NCBI GenBank assembly: GCA_020847615.1
Contig: JADLBR010000392.1
Location: forward strand, 1 to 34,199
Origin: Verrucomicrobiia bacterium
GTDB lineage: Bacteria > Verrucomicrobiota > Verrucomicrobiia > JADLBR01
Direction of reading: 5' to 3'
DNA length: 34,199 bases
Shown: one piece after another, positions 25,340-32,557 of the stretch
Numbering within the stretch: position 1 is the stretch's first letter
Layout of the letters: each line of letters starts with the position of its first letter
Program-made: the position numbers and the translations under genes
The notes under the pieces: model-generated
What the model was told of the DNA's origin: nothing
The model's input: only the letters and a program-made list of their open reading frames with translations
Database searches by the model: none

Positions 25340-25378
25340 GCCTGCATATTTCGCGCCTGCGCGGGAAATATGCAGGCT
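25339..25378. repeat. 40-bp palindrome, copy 2 (at the nadD stop)
   Basis: The arms AGCCTGCATATTTC and GAAATATGCAGGCT are perfect over 14 bp, with a CGCGC/GCGCG-type centre. The A of the nadD TGA stop (25337-25339) is the first base of the palindrome. The shared block with copy 1 also includes the preceding CTTCCTTTG. Confidence 0.9.
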
Positions 25379-25453
25379 AGCGGATCGCCGGGGCCGATTG
25401 GCGGAGTGCAAGTGGCGCGGCGAAGGGCTCCCGCGCCCGTCGGCCTGGGGTGG

Positions 25454-25879
25454 CTATGGCTGGCGCGGGAGTGGCCGGAGCACGCGGAACTGCTCGGCGC
25501 CATCGTAGGCCACGCGGAGACAGAGGCCGGTGGCATCGGCGGCGAGATCGGTCTCGATAACGAGTTCGCAGGTGCCATCGCGCTGGCCTTTGCGGGGGGC
25601 CGTCTGCCATGTCATGGAGGCGTTTTCGAGCGGGCGGAAATCGACATGGCCGGCTCCGGCGTCGAAATAGGCGGCGGCATCGAGGGCCAGGCGATCGGGA
25701 TCCAGGGTGCCCGCGCGCGTGATCTGAAGGGGCACCATCGCGCGCGCTCGACCGGTCCCGGCCGACAGCTCGATGGGGCCGAGCCCGAATTTCGGATTCT
25801 CGGTGGGATCGGGCGCCGGGCGGACCACCGCGCCCGCGGACCCTATGGTCACCGTCACCAGGCGCGTGAAGCATTCCAT
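25454..25879 (-). CDS. Small conserved-looking hypothetical protein
   Basis: This 141-residue protein is of unknown function. It reads MECFTRLVTVTIGSAGAVV at the start and has a beta-rich body with ARAMVPLQITRAGTL, DAAAYFDAGAGHVDFRPLE, GTCELVIETDL and GLCLRVAYDGAEQFRVL. The composition is that of a genuine globular protein rather than an antisense shadow, and no competing frame on the other strand looks real. An ATG at 25891 would add four residues. There is no signal peptide. It is transcribed divergently from the acyltransferase gene, whose true start must then lie to the right of 25891. It ends 75 bp from the second palindrome. Confidence 0.6.
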   Translation of the reverse strand: MECFTRLVTVTIGSAGAVVRPAPDPTENPKFGLGPIELSAGTGRARAMVPLQITRAGTLDPDRLALDAAAYFDAGAGHVDFRPLENASMTWQTAPRKGQRDGTCELVIETDLAADATGLCLRVAYDGAEQFRVLRPLPRQP

Positions 25880-25982
25880 GGATCCTAGCATTTCGCGGGG
25901 CGGGGCCGGGGTCAACGCGATTTGGCGGGGGGCGCCGCGGGCGTGGCTGGACAAGGGCGCAGTGTCTGGGTTGAGTTGGGGC

Positions 25983-26627
25983 GTGGCACATCGGCCCAAG
26001 GAGACGGAGGAGCGCATCGCGCGTCGCAGGCGGGACGGCAGGATCATCGCCGCCGTGCTCAAGGTCATCGGCTGGACGCTGCGATATGAGCTTCGCGACC
26101 CGCACGGGGTATTCGATTCGCTGCCGCACCCGCACATCTATGCGCTGTGGCACAATCGGCTGGCGTGCTCGCCGCTCTGGTACCGCAGGCTGGTGGCGCC
26201 CAGACAGCGCCACATGGGGCTCATCAGCGCCAGCGGGGATGGGGAGGTCCTGGCGGCGGTGATGGGGGTGTTCGGCATCGACGCGGCCCGGGGTTCCAGT
26301 TCGCGCGGTGGGACAGAGGCCATGAAGAAATTGCTTCGCGCGCTGGAGGAGGGCAGCGACGTGACGGTGACCCCCGACGGCCCACGGGGTCCCCTCTACC
26401 GTGCCCAGCCCGGCGTGGTCCAACTGGCGAAGTTGTCGGGCAGGCCGCTCATTCCGGCCAGGATCGAGCTCGGCTGGAAGGTCGAACTGCGCACATGGGA
26501 TCGATTTCAGGTGCCGTTGCCTTTTTCAAGGTGCTCGCTGCGCATGGGCGAACCGATCGCGGTGGCTTCCGACGCGGATGACGCGGATATCGTGCGCCGT
26601 CTCGAGGCGGCGATGACGGGGTGCTGA
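25983..26627 (+). CDS. DUF374-type lysophospholipid acyltransferase-like protein
   Basis: This protein of about 214 residues belongs to the LPLAT/DUF374 group, thought to transfer acyl chains to lipid or lipid A-like acceptors at the membrane. Visible family features are IYALWHNRL (His57) in place of the classical HX4D box, then LISASGDGEVLAAVMGVFGI and ARGSSSRGGTEAMKKLLRAL, and the strongly conserved VTPDGPRGP (131-137). The frame is open further upstream. I chose GTG 25983 because it starts the basic helix RPKETEERIARRRRDGR and avoids overlap with the divergent gene; GTG 25962 and ATG 25878 are alternatives. The stop TGA is the first three bases of a REP doublet element. Confidence 0.85.
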   Translation: MAHRPKETEERIARRRRDGRIIAAVLKVIGWTLRYELRDPHGVFDSLPHPHIYALWHNRLACSPLWYRRLVAPRQRHMGLISASGDGEVLAAVMGVFGIDAARGSSSRGGTEAMKKLLRALEEGSDVTVTPDGPRGPLYRAQPGVVQLAKLSGRPLIPARIELGWKVELRTWDRFQVPLPFSRCSLRMGEPIAVASDADDADIVRRLEAAMTGC

Positions 26628-26712
26628 CTCGAAAATTGCCGCATCGCTCCCCGTAGCCGAACGCGTAAGCGTTTGGCCGCCAAAGCCTCACGGCTTCGGC
26701 TACATTTTCTGC
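26625..26712 (+). repeat. REP doublet, copy 3 (complete, with flanks)
   Basis: The element begins TGACTCGAAAATTGCC, a flank shared with copies 4 and 5. The core is 51 bp at 26653-26703. Its left unit is GTAG, CCGAACGC, loop GTAA, GCGTTTGG, followed by the spacer CCG. Its right unit, on the opposite strand, is GTAG, CCGAAGCC, loop GTGA, GGCTTTGG. The right flank ATTTTCTGC is shared with copy 5. The opening TGA is the stop codon of the acyltransferase gene. Confidence 0.93.
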
Positions 26713-26794
26713 CGTGGTGTTGCCGCGAATGCCCGCCACGGCGGGCATGATGGGTGCCTTGACCGTCTCGCCGGGGTGCCGGTAGGCTCGCGGC

Positions 26795-27787
26795 ATGAAT
26801 GGTTTTGAGCGATATCGCGCGACGGTGCTGGGGGAGGCGGCGGACTTTCCACCGAGGGTGCCGATATTGATGCAGTTTGCGGCGGAGCACATCGGGTCGA
26901 ACTATGGGGCGTTCGCGTCGGATCATCGTGTGCTCGTGGAGGCGAACGTGGCGTGTGCCGAGCGATTTGGGATGGATCAGGTGAGCGCGATCTCGGACCC
27001 GTACCGCGAGACGGAGGGATTTGGCGGGGTGACGACGTACGTGAAGGATGGCGTGCCGAGGTGCACGCATCCGCTGGAGGAGTCCGCGGACCTGTCCCTG
27101 CTAAAGCGTCCGGATCCGGACGCGAGCCCGAGGATGCGGGATCGGGTGGATGCGGTGAGGTTGTTCAAGGAGCGGGTCGGTGGAAAGTACTCGATCTTGG
27201 GATGGATCGAGGGGCCGGCGGCCGAGGCGGCGGATGTGCGGGGCGTGCAGAACTTCCTGATGGATACGATGGAGGAGCCGGATTTCGCGTGCGCCCTGAT
27301 GGACCGGTGCGTCGATGCGGGCGTCGATTTCGCGCGGGCGCAGATTGAGGCGGGGGCGGATACCATCGGCATCGGGGACGCGATCGCCAGCCAGCTGTCG
27401 CCCAGCGTGTACGCTGAACTGATCCAGCCGCGGGAGAAGAAATTGGTGAAGGCGATCCAATCGATGGGGGCGTGGGTGAAGCTCCACATCTGCGGGAACA
27501 TCACGCACCTGTTGCCGGGGATCGCGGGGCTTGGGGTGAACGTGCTGGATGTGGACCACATGGTGGACTTGCGCGCGGTGCGCGCGGCGGTGGGTCCGAA
27601 GGTGGTGCTGACGGGCAACATCGATCCGGCGGCCGGCGTGTTGCGGGGCTCGCCTGATTCGATACGCGAGAAGATGCGCCAGTGTCTTGGGGAGGCGGGG
27701 GCGCCCTACATGGCCAACGCGGGCTGCGAGATCCCGGCGGGCACTCCCGAGGCGAACCTCTTGGCGGTGTGCGATCCGATCCGGTGA
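26795..27787 (+). CDS. Uroporphyrinogen decarboxylase-family protein, MtaA/CmuA-like
   Basis: This is a 330-residue cytoplasmic TIM-barrel protein of the URO-D family. It has the zinc-ligand pattern of the cobalamin-dependent methyltransferase branch: His231 and Cys233 in LHICGN and Cys311 in NAGCEIP. Members of that branch (MtaA, CmuA) move methyl groups between corrinoid proteins and thiols. HemE proper decarboxylates uroporphyrinogen and lacks these ligands. PVC genomes carry many such paralogs of unknown substrate. No corrinoid protein or reactivase gene is nearby, so the partner is unknown. The start is the only good ATG; no strong Shine-Dalgarno is visible. It converges on the next gene with 7 bp between stops. 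Confidence 0.9.
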   Translation: MNGFERYRATVLGEAADFPPRVPILMQFAAEHIGSNYGAFASDHRVLVEANVACAERFGMDQVSAISDPYRETEGFGGVTTYVKDGVPRCTHPLEESADLSLLKRPDPDASPRMRDRVDAVRLFKERVGGKYSILGWIEGPAAEAADVRGVQNFLMDTMEEPDFACALMDRCVDAGVDFARAQIEAGADTIGIGDAIASQLSPSVYAELIQPREKKLVKAIQSMGAWVKLHICGNITHLLPGIAGLGVNVLDVDHMVDLRAVRAAVGPKVVLTGNIDPAAGVLRGSPDSIREKMRQCLGEAGAPYMANAGCEIPAGTPEANLLAVCDPIR

Positions 27788-27794
27788 GGGAATC

Positions 27795-28277
27795 TCACTC
27801 CCAGCCCGAGATATTCAGCAGCGCGGTCTGGGTTTCGACGAGGCGCTCGTTGACCTCGCGCAGGCGGCGGCTGAGTTGGGTGGCGACCCCGACGACGAGG
27901 TTGCCGCCCGCGACGGGGCTGGTCTCGAGGAAGGCCTCGAGGTTCTCGCGGCTGATGCGCCACACCTGGGTGAACTCGCGCGCCACGACGGTGGCGCTGG
28001 CGCTGGACGGGTCGAAGATATTGATCTCGCCAAAGGAGGCGCCGGGCTGGATGCGCCCGAGGAGGAACTCGCGGTTGTGGGACACGCGGCGCGCGTGGAG
28101 GAGGCCGCCGATCACGAGGTAGAGGCAGTCTTGCGGATCGCCCTGATTGATGACCTCCTGGCCCGGCTGGAAAGACAGGAATTCGCCGTAGGAACCGAGC
28201 AGGAGGCGGTCGTCCTCGGACAGGTCGGCGACGATGCCGATCGCGGGGAGTTCGGGGGTCTCAAGGGGAGCTGTCAT
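27795..28277 (-). CDS. Single-domain cyclic nucleotide-binding-fold protein
   Basis: This 160-residue protein consists of one CAP-type effector domain. FLSFQPGQEVINQGDPQDCLYLVIGGLLH is followed by LLGRIQPGASFGEINIF, the ATVVARE strand and a long C-terminal helix. There is no DNA-binding helix-turn-helix. In the phosphate-binding cassette the usual FGE...R-A/S arginine is missing: the segment reads FGEINIFDPSSASATVVA. Binding of cAMP or cGMP is therefore doubtful. Such lone domains may act as regulators of partner proteins; none is identified here. The ATG sits directly after the AT-rich TATTATAAATT, with no Shine-Dalgarno, so the mRNA may be leaderless or nearly so. Confidence 0.88.
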   Translation of the reverse strand: MTAPLETPELPAIGIVADLSEDDRLLLGSYGEFLSFQPGQEVINQGDPQDCLYLVIGGLLHARRVSHNREFLLGRIQPGASFGEINIFDPSSASATVVAREFTQVWRISRENLEAFLETSPVAGGNLVVGVATQLSRRLREVNERLVETQTALLNISGWE

Positions 28278-28373
28278 AATTTATAATAATGCCCGATTTC
28301 GCGCCCCGGGCAATGTTTTTGGTGGGGGATTTTCGAGCTAGCGGCGGCGGCGCGTCCGTCTATATGGGAGGGC
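28278..28373. promoter_or_regulatory. AT-rich divergent promoter region
   Basis: The region between the divergent effector-domain and aminotransferase genes contains AATTTATAATAATG at 28278-28291, striking in this GC-rich DNA. On the plus strand it holds a perfect TATAAT (28282-28287). On the minus strand it reads TATTATAAATT immediately before the ATG. A matching -35 box is not clear on either strand. Confidence 0.4.
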
Positions 28374-29444
28374 ATGGGTCACGTGAAGCTGTTCATCCCG
28401 GGTCCGGTCGAGGTATCGCGTAAGACGTTCGAGGCGTTCTGCCGTCCGATGGTCGGTCACCGGAGCAAGGATTTTCAGGAGCTGTACGCCTCGATACAGC
28501 CGCGGTTGCGCGAGGCGTTTCGGACCACGCGTCCGGTATACCTGAGCACGTCGTCGGCGTGGGGGGTTATGGAGGCGGCGATCCGCAATCTGGTGCGCGG
28601 CAAGGTGCTGAACTGCATGAGCGGCGCGTTCTCCGACAAATGGTACGACGTGTCGGTGCGGTGCGGGCGCGAGGCGGTGAAGTGCCAGGTGGAGTGGGGC
28701 AAGCCGATCACCGGGGAACTCGTGGACCGGCACCTGTCGGCGGGCGGGTTCGATGCGGTGACGCTGATCCACAACGAGACGTCGACCGGGACGATGAACC
28801 CGTTGGCGGATGTGGCCGAGGCGGTCCGGCGCCATCCCGACGTGATGCTGATCGTGGACACGGTGTCTTCGTTCAGCGTGCTGCCGATCGAGCCGGAAAA
28901 GCTGGGGATCGACGTGATGCTGACTGGATCGCAGAAGGCGCTGGCGCTGCCGCCTGGGCTGGCGCTGTTCACGCTATCGCAGCGGGCCCTGGACCGGGCG
29001 GCGCAGGTGCCCGCGCGGGGGTATTATTTTGATTTCGTCGAGTTCCACGCGAACGCGGAGAAGAACATGACGATCTCGACGCCGAGCATCGGGCACATCA
29101 ACGCGCTGAAGAGCAAGCTCGAGGACATTTTTGAGGAGGGCCTAGAGAATCGGTACGAGCGGCATCGGCGCAACAACGCGATGGTCAGGAAGTGGGCGAA
29201 GGAGCGCGGTTTCGAGCTGTTTCCCGAGCCGGGTTATGAGTCGCTGTCGCTGACGTGCATCCGGAACAACCGGAACCTGGATCTGCCGGCCGTGAACAAG
29301 GCGCTGAAGGAGAAGCACGGGTTCCTGATCGACGGCGGCTACGGGAAACTCAAGGGGCAGACCTTCCGGATCAGCAACATGGGCGACGAGACCGAGGAGA
29401 CCATGGGTGCGTTGCTCAGGGCGCTGGATGACGTGATCGGGTGA
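28374..29444 (+). CDS. Class V PLP-dependent aminotransferase (serine-pyruvate/alanine-glyoxylate type)
   Basis: This is a 356-residue cytoplasmic transaminase. It opens with KLFIPGPVEVS, the usual start of the alanine-glyoxylate/serine-pyruvate group. It also has YLSTSSAWGVMEAAI (cofactor phosphate region), IHNETSTGTMNP, the PLP-ring aspartate in IVDTVSSF (Asp162) and the Schiff-base lysine Lys188 in TGSQKAL. Length is normal. The amino donor and acceptor cannot be fixed from sequence; serine, alanine and glyoxylate are typical. GGGAGGG lies immediately before the ATG at 28374, too close for ideal initiation. An in-frame GTG at 28383 has better spacing and still includes the conserved start. 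It converges with the CrtI-like gene, with a REP element between. Confidence 0.92.
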   Translation: MGHVKLFIPGPVEVSRKTFEAFCRPMVGHRSKDFQELYASIQPRLREAFRTTRPVYLSTSSAWGVMEAAIRNLVRGKVLNCMSGAFSDKWYDVSVRCGREAVKCQVEWGKPITGELVDRHLSAGGFDAVTLIHNETSTGTMNPLADVAEAVRRHPDVMLIVDTVSSFSVLPIEPEKLGIDVMLTGSQKALALPPGLALFTLSQRALDRAAQVPARGYYFDFVEFHANAEKNMTISTPSIGHINALKSKLEDIFEEGLENRYERHRRNNAMVRKWAKERGFELFPEPGYESLSLTCIRNNRNLDLPAVNKALKEKHGFLIDGGYGKLKGQTFRISNMGDETEETMGALLRALDDVIG

Positions 29445-29460
29445 GGGCGCGCCGGCGGAT

Positions 29461-29522
29461 AAGGCTTTGGCCAAACGCTTACGCGTTCGGCTACGGGGAG
29501 CGATGCGGCAATTTTCGAGTCA
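29461..29522 (-). repeat. REP element, copy 4 (right arm lost)
   Basis: Read on the minus strand it opens TGACTCGAAAATTGCC at 29522, identical for 28 bp to copies 3 and 5. It then gives one complete REP unit at 29494-29471: GTAG, CCGAACGC, loop GTAA, GCGTTTGG. The sequence continues CCAAAGCCTTATCC and diverges, so the second inverted unit is missing or destroyed. The opening TGA is the stop codon of the CrtI-like gene. It lies between two convergent genes. Confidence 0.92.
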
Positions 29523-31070
29523 GTCTTTCAGGATAACGCGCGCGGTGTTGCGTCCGGATGCGGCGAAGACGCCACCGCCGGGGTGGGTGCTCGCGCCCGT
29601 GAGGTAGAGGCCGGGCAAGGGCGCCCGGTAGCCGGACATCTCGGGCAGGGGGCGGAAGAAGAACATCTGGTCGATGCTCATCTCCAGGTGCATGACGTTG
29701 GCATTCACGAGCCCGATGCGGCGTTCGATATCGAGCGGGGTCTGTATGAAGCGGCCCAAGATCTTGCCGCGCATATTGGGCGCGTAGCGGCACACGAGGG
29801 CGTAGAGCTTGTCGGCCTCGCGCTCCGCGATGGCGTCCCAGTCCTCGCCGTTCGATAGCGCGTACGGGTGCCACTGGCCCCAGGTGAAGAGCGTGTGCGT
29901 GCCCTGGGGCGCGAGCGTGGGATCGATGGCGGAGAACGTCATGGCGACGACGGAGGGGCGGGCGGGCGGGAGGCCGGCCTGGTCGTCGACGAAGGAGCTC
30001 ATCAGATGCTCGCGGTCGGGGCAGAGCAACTGGAGGCCGCGGTGGCAGAGGGGATCGGCATCGGTGCCCGTGTAGCGGGGGAGTTCGGAGACGTGGTGGC
30101 GGACGATCATGCCAAAGCCGTTGCCGACGCGGAGGCGGGCGACGCGCGCGCGGAGCGACTCGGGGCAATCGCGGAGGATGCGGGTGAAGAACGGAACGAC
30201 GTGCATGGCGCACACGGCGCGCCGGGCCTCGTGGATCGAGCCGTCCGCGGCGGTGATGCGCCAGACGTCGCCGGCGCGGGCCACGGACGCGACCTCGCTC
30301 TCGAGCGCGATCTGGCCGCCGTGGGACTCGAGGCAGCGGGCCAGTGCCTGGGTGAGCATGCCGCTGCCGCCGCGTGGCCGCTTGGCGCCGCCCCGGTGGA
30401 TCATGGCGTTCCAGCCGAGGAGGTCGCCGGAGGCGATCTCGGTCGGAGCGGGGCCCGCTTGCGCCGCGAGCCATTCGAGGGCGGTGCGGACGATGGGGTC
30501 GCGGAACTCCTCCTCGATGACCTGCCGGTAGGGGGCCATCAGCTGGCGCGTGGTGTCCATCGAGGACCAGAGCCTTCGCGAGCGCGGGCGGAGGAGGTTG
30601 CGGCGGAGAATCGTCCAGAAGATCCGTCCCGGCGACGGCGGGCCAAGGAATGTCTCGAATATGCCCTCGTTGAGTTCGCCCCAGCGGTCGACGAAGCGGC
30701 GATAGGCCGCGGCGTCATCGGGGCAGACCGCCGCGATGCTCTCGCAGGTGCGCCCGATGTCGCGCCAGAAGAGGATGGCCTTATCGGAACCGGGGATCGG
30801 ATAGCTGGCCCAGGGATCCATCTCGATGTACTCGAGGCCGAAGCGACCAAGCTCCAGCTCTTGGATCACCGGCGTGAGATGGATCATGATGTGGGCCGAG
30901 GAGCCGACATCCATGCGGCAACCGGGCACGAGATCGGTCTGGGTGCAGACCCCGCCGCCGACGATGTCACGCCGCTCCAGCACGAGCACGGAGAGGCCGG
31001 CCTTGGCGAGGTAGCACGCGCAGGCCAGTCCGTTGTGGCCTGCGCCGATGATGGCGACGTCGTGGGCCAT
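29520..31070 (-). CDS. CrtI/phytoene-desaturase-type FAD oxidoreductase
   Basis: This 516-residue flavoprotein has an N-terminal dinucleotide-binding motif (AIIGAGHNGLACACYLAKAG) followed by LVLERRDIVGG. The C-terminal FAD segment LPGLYLTGASTHPGGGVFAASG is characteristic of the phytoene desaturase/PYROXD2 group. There is no carotenoid-synthesis partner such as crtB nearby, so a carotenoid substrate is not implied; many members are generic NAD(P)/FAD oxidoreductases. I chose ATG 31070 since it directly precedes the FAD motif; ATG 31082 is four codons upstream, and longer starts add basic low-complexity residues. No signal peptide. Its TGA stop is the first triplet of REP copy 4. It is divergent from the alpha/beta hydrolase gene with 183 bp between. 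Confidence 0.92.
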   Translation of the reverse strand: MAHDVAIIGAGHNGLACACYLAKAGLSVLVLERRDIVGGGVCTQTDLVPGCRMDVGSSAHIMIHLTPVIQELELGRFGLEYIEMDPWASYPIPGSDKAILFWRDIGRTCESIAAVCPDDAAAYRRFVDRWGELNEGIFETFLGPPSPGRIFWTILRRNLLRPRSRRLWSSMDTTRQLMAPYRQVIEEEFRDPIVRTALEWLAAQAGPAPTEIASGDLLGWNAMIHRGGAKRPRGGSGMLTQALARCLESHGGQIALESEVASVARAGDVWRITAADGSIHEARRAVCAMHVVPFFTRILRDCPESLRARVARLRVGNGFGMIVRHHVSELPRYTGTDADPLCHRGLQLLCPDREHLMSSFVDDQAGLPPARPSVVAMTFSAIDPTLAPQGTHTLFTWGQWHPYALSNGEDWDAIAEREADKLYALVCRYAPNMRGKILGRFIQTPLDIERRIGLVNANVMHLEMSIDQMFFFRPLPEMSGYRAPLPGLYLTGASTHPGGGVFAASGRNTARVILKD

Positions 31071-31253
31071 GCCCGTGGATAGCATCGGTGGCGGGGTCGT
31101 CGAGCGCGGAGGTCGGGTGAGCGAGCGCGGGCGACCGCGCCTCGGCGCGAGGGTCCTTGGGGATCCGGGCACCTTGACGGCCCGCGCGGCCCATTGCATC
31201 TTGGTTCGCGTGATGGTCGGGCACTGGCCGTATTTTCAAGGAAGGGCGATCTC

Positions 31254-32336
31254 ATGAAACGGGCGCGTGTCTTCAACCTCATTTCCATGGCCGCGTTCTT
31301 GGCGTTGCAGGCGCCAGGTGTCGCGCAGGAGCGCCGTGGCGAAACCGACCAGCGGGCGCAGTGGGTATTGAAGCGGTATCCCGAGGCCGACACGAACAAG
31401 GATGGGGCGATCAGCCGCGAGGAGTTTGAGGCGCTGAGGAAGAAGGTATCGGGCGGCGATTCGGCGCGCGCGAAGGCGCCGGCGCCGACATGCGCCGACG
31501 TCAGGTACGGGCCCCACGAGCGGAACGTGCTGGACTTCTGGAGGGCGGAGTCGCCCAAGCCGACGCCCCTGATCGTGTATATCCACGGGGGCGGCTTCGT
31601 GGCCGGCGACAAGAGCTCGATCCATGCGGTGCTGGTGGAACGCGCCCTGCGCGAGGGCATCTCGGTCGCGGCGATCCACTATCGCTTCGTCGACGGCAAG
31701 GACATCATATTTCCGGCGCCGCAGCGCGATGGGGCGAGGGCCATCCAGTTTCTGCGATCGAGGGCGGGGGAATGGAATATCGACCCGCGGAAGGTGGCGG
31801 CGTTTGGAGGCTCGGCCGGGGCGGGCATCTCGATGTGGCTCGGGTACCACGACGACTTGGCCGACCCGAACAGCGCGGACCCCGTCGCGCGACAATCCAC
31901 GCGGATTTGCGCGATCGGTTCGTTGGGGGGGCAGATCACCTACGATCCCATCTGGATCAAGGAGCACATCGGGGGGCGCGCCTGGGAGCATCCGTCGCTC
32001 TTGAAGGTCTATGGGCTGCGGACCCCGGACGAGGCGCTGAAGCCCACGCCCCAGGTGAGAAAGCTCTATGCCGAGGCGGCGGCGGTGACGCATCTCACCC
32101 GGGATGACCCGCCCATTTTCATGATCTTCAGCGAGCCCGACATCGAGCCGCCGGTGGATGCGAGGCCGGGGGAGTTCATCCACCACCCGCGCTTCGCGAA
32201 AGCCCTGATGCCAAAGCTGGACGCCCTGGGCATCGCGTATGTGTATCGGCACACGTCCGAGGGTGGCGGGCGAGGCGACCCCATGCTTGAGATGTTCGAG
32301 TTTTTCAAGGCGCAGTTTGAAAAGGTCGGGGGCTAG
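31254..32336 (+). CDS. Exported alpha/beta hydrolase (esterase) with N-terminal EF-hand
   Basis: This is a 360-residue secreted esterase-like protein. A signal peptide (MKRARVFNLISMAAFLALQA, cleavage near VAQ/ER) is followed by one EF-hand calcium loop, DTNKDGAISREEF (Asp46, Asn48, Asp50, Glu57). The hydrolase domain has the oxyanion HGGG (111-114), the nucleophile elbow GGSAGAG with Ser187, and a C-terminal His in YRHTSEGGG. Acetylxylan or other carbohydrate esters are typical substrates for related PVC proteins. AAGGAAGG at 31238-31245, 8 nt before the ATG, is one of the best ribosome-binding sites in the window. A hairpin at 32343 and a REP doublet follow the stop. Confidence 0.92.
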   Translation: MKRARVFNLISMAAFLALQAPGVAQERRGETDQRAQWVLKRYPEADTNKDGAISREEFEALRKKVSGGDSARAKAPAPTCADVRYGPHERNVLDFWRAESPKPTPLIVYIHGGGFVAGDKSSIHAVLVERALREGISVAAIHYRFVDGKDIIFPAPQRDGARAIQFLRSRAGEWNIDPRKVAAFGGSAGAGISMWLGYHDDLADPNSADPVARQSTRICAIGSLGGQITYDPIWIKEHIGGRAWEHPSLLKVYGLRTPDEALKPTPQVRKLYAEAAAVTHLTRDDPPIFMIFSEPDIEPPVDARPGEFIHHPRFAKALMPKLDALGIAYVYRHTSEGGGRGDPMLEMFEFFKAQFEKVGG

Positions 32337-32342
32337 CAGCCT

Positions 32343-32364
32343 GTCGGACTTAGCCAAGTCCGAC
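32343..32364 (+). terminator. Hairpin after the alpha/beta hydrolase gene
   Basis: The inverted repeat GTCGGACTT, loop AGCC, AAGTCCGAC is a perfect 9-bp stem 6 nt after the TAG stop. No T run follows, so if it terminates transcription it is not a classical intrinsic terminator. A related GGACAAAGTCC stem occurs inside the nadD 3' end at about 25315. Confidence 0.5.
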
Positions 32365-32369
32365 AAGGC

Positions 32370-32457
32370 TGACTCGAAAATTGCCGCATCGCTCCCCGTA
32401 GCCGAACGCGTGAGCGTTTGGCCGCCAAAGCCTCGAGGACTCGGCTACATTTTCTGC
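32370..32457 (+). repeat. REP doublet, copy 5 (complete, with flanks)
   Basis: It begins TGACTCGAAAATTGCC, identical to copies 3 and 4 for 28 bp. The 51-bp core at 32398-32448 has the left unit GTAG, CCGAACGC, loop GTGA, GCGTTTGG and the spacer CCG. The right unit on the opposite strand is GTAG, CCGAGTCC, loop TCGA, GGCTTTGG. The right flank ATTTTCTGC ends at 32457. Here the opening TGA is not a stop codon in use: the upstream gene ends 33 nt earlier. Confidence 0.93.
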
Positions 32458-32557
32458 ACCGGTGGTGCCCCGTTGCGCGGGGCATGGATACGGCTCGACT
32501 CGGGTCCCGGGCTGCGCGCTTGGCGGGGCGTTGATCTGTGCGTAGTCTGCGGGGGTT

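Noticed and set aside
26449-26892. Minus-strand frame with a peptide resembling one from 32350-32706 (RLWRPNA-AFGYGERCGNF)
   Set aside because: The shared peptide is just the translation of the REP doublet present at both sites, not a conserved protein.
29520-31070. Carotenoid biosynthesis locus
   Set aside because: The oxidoreductase is CrtI-like, but no phytoene synthase, cyclase or other carotenoid gene is nearby, so only the broad family is called.
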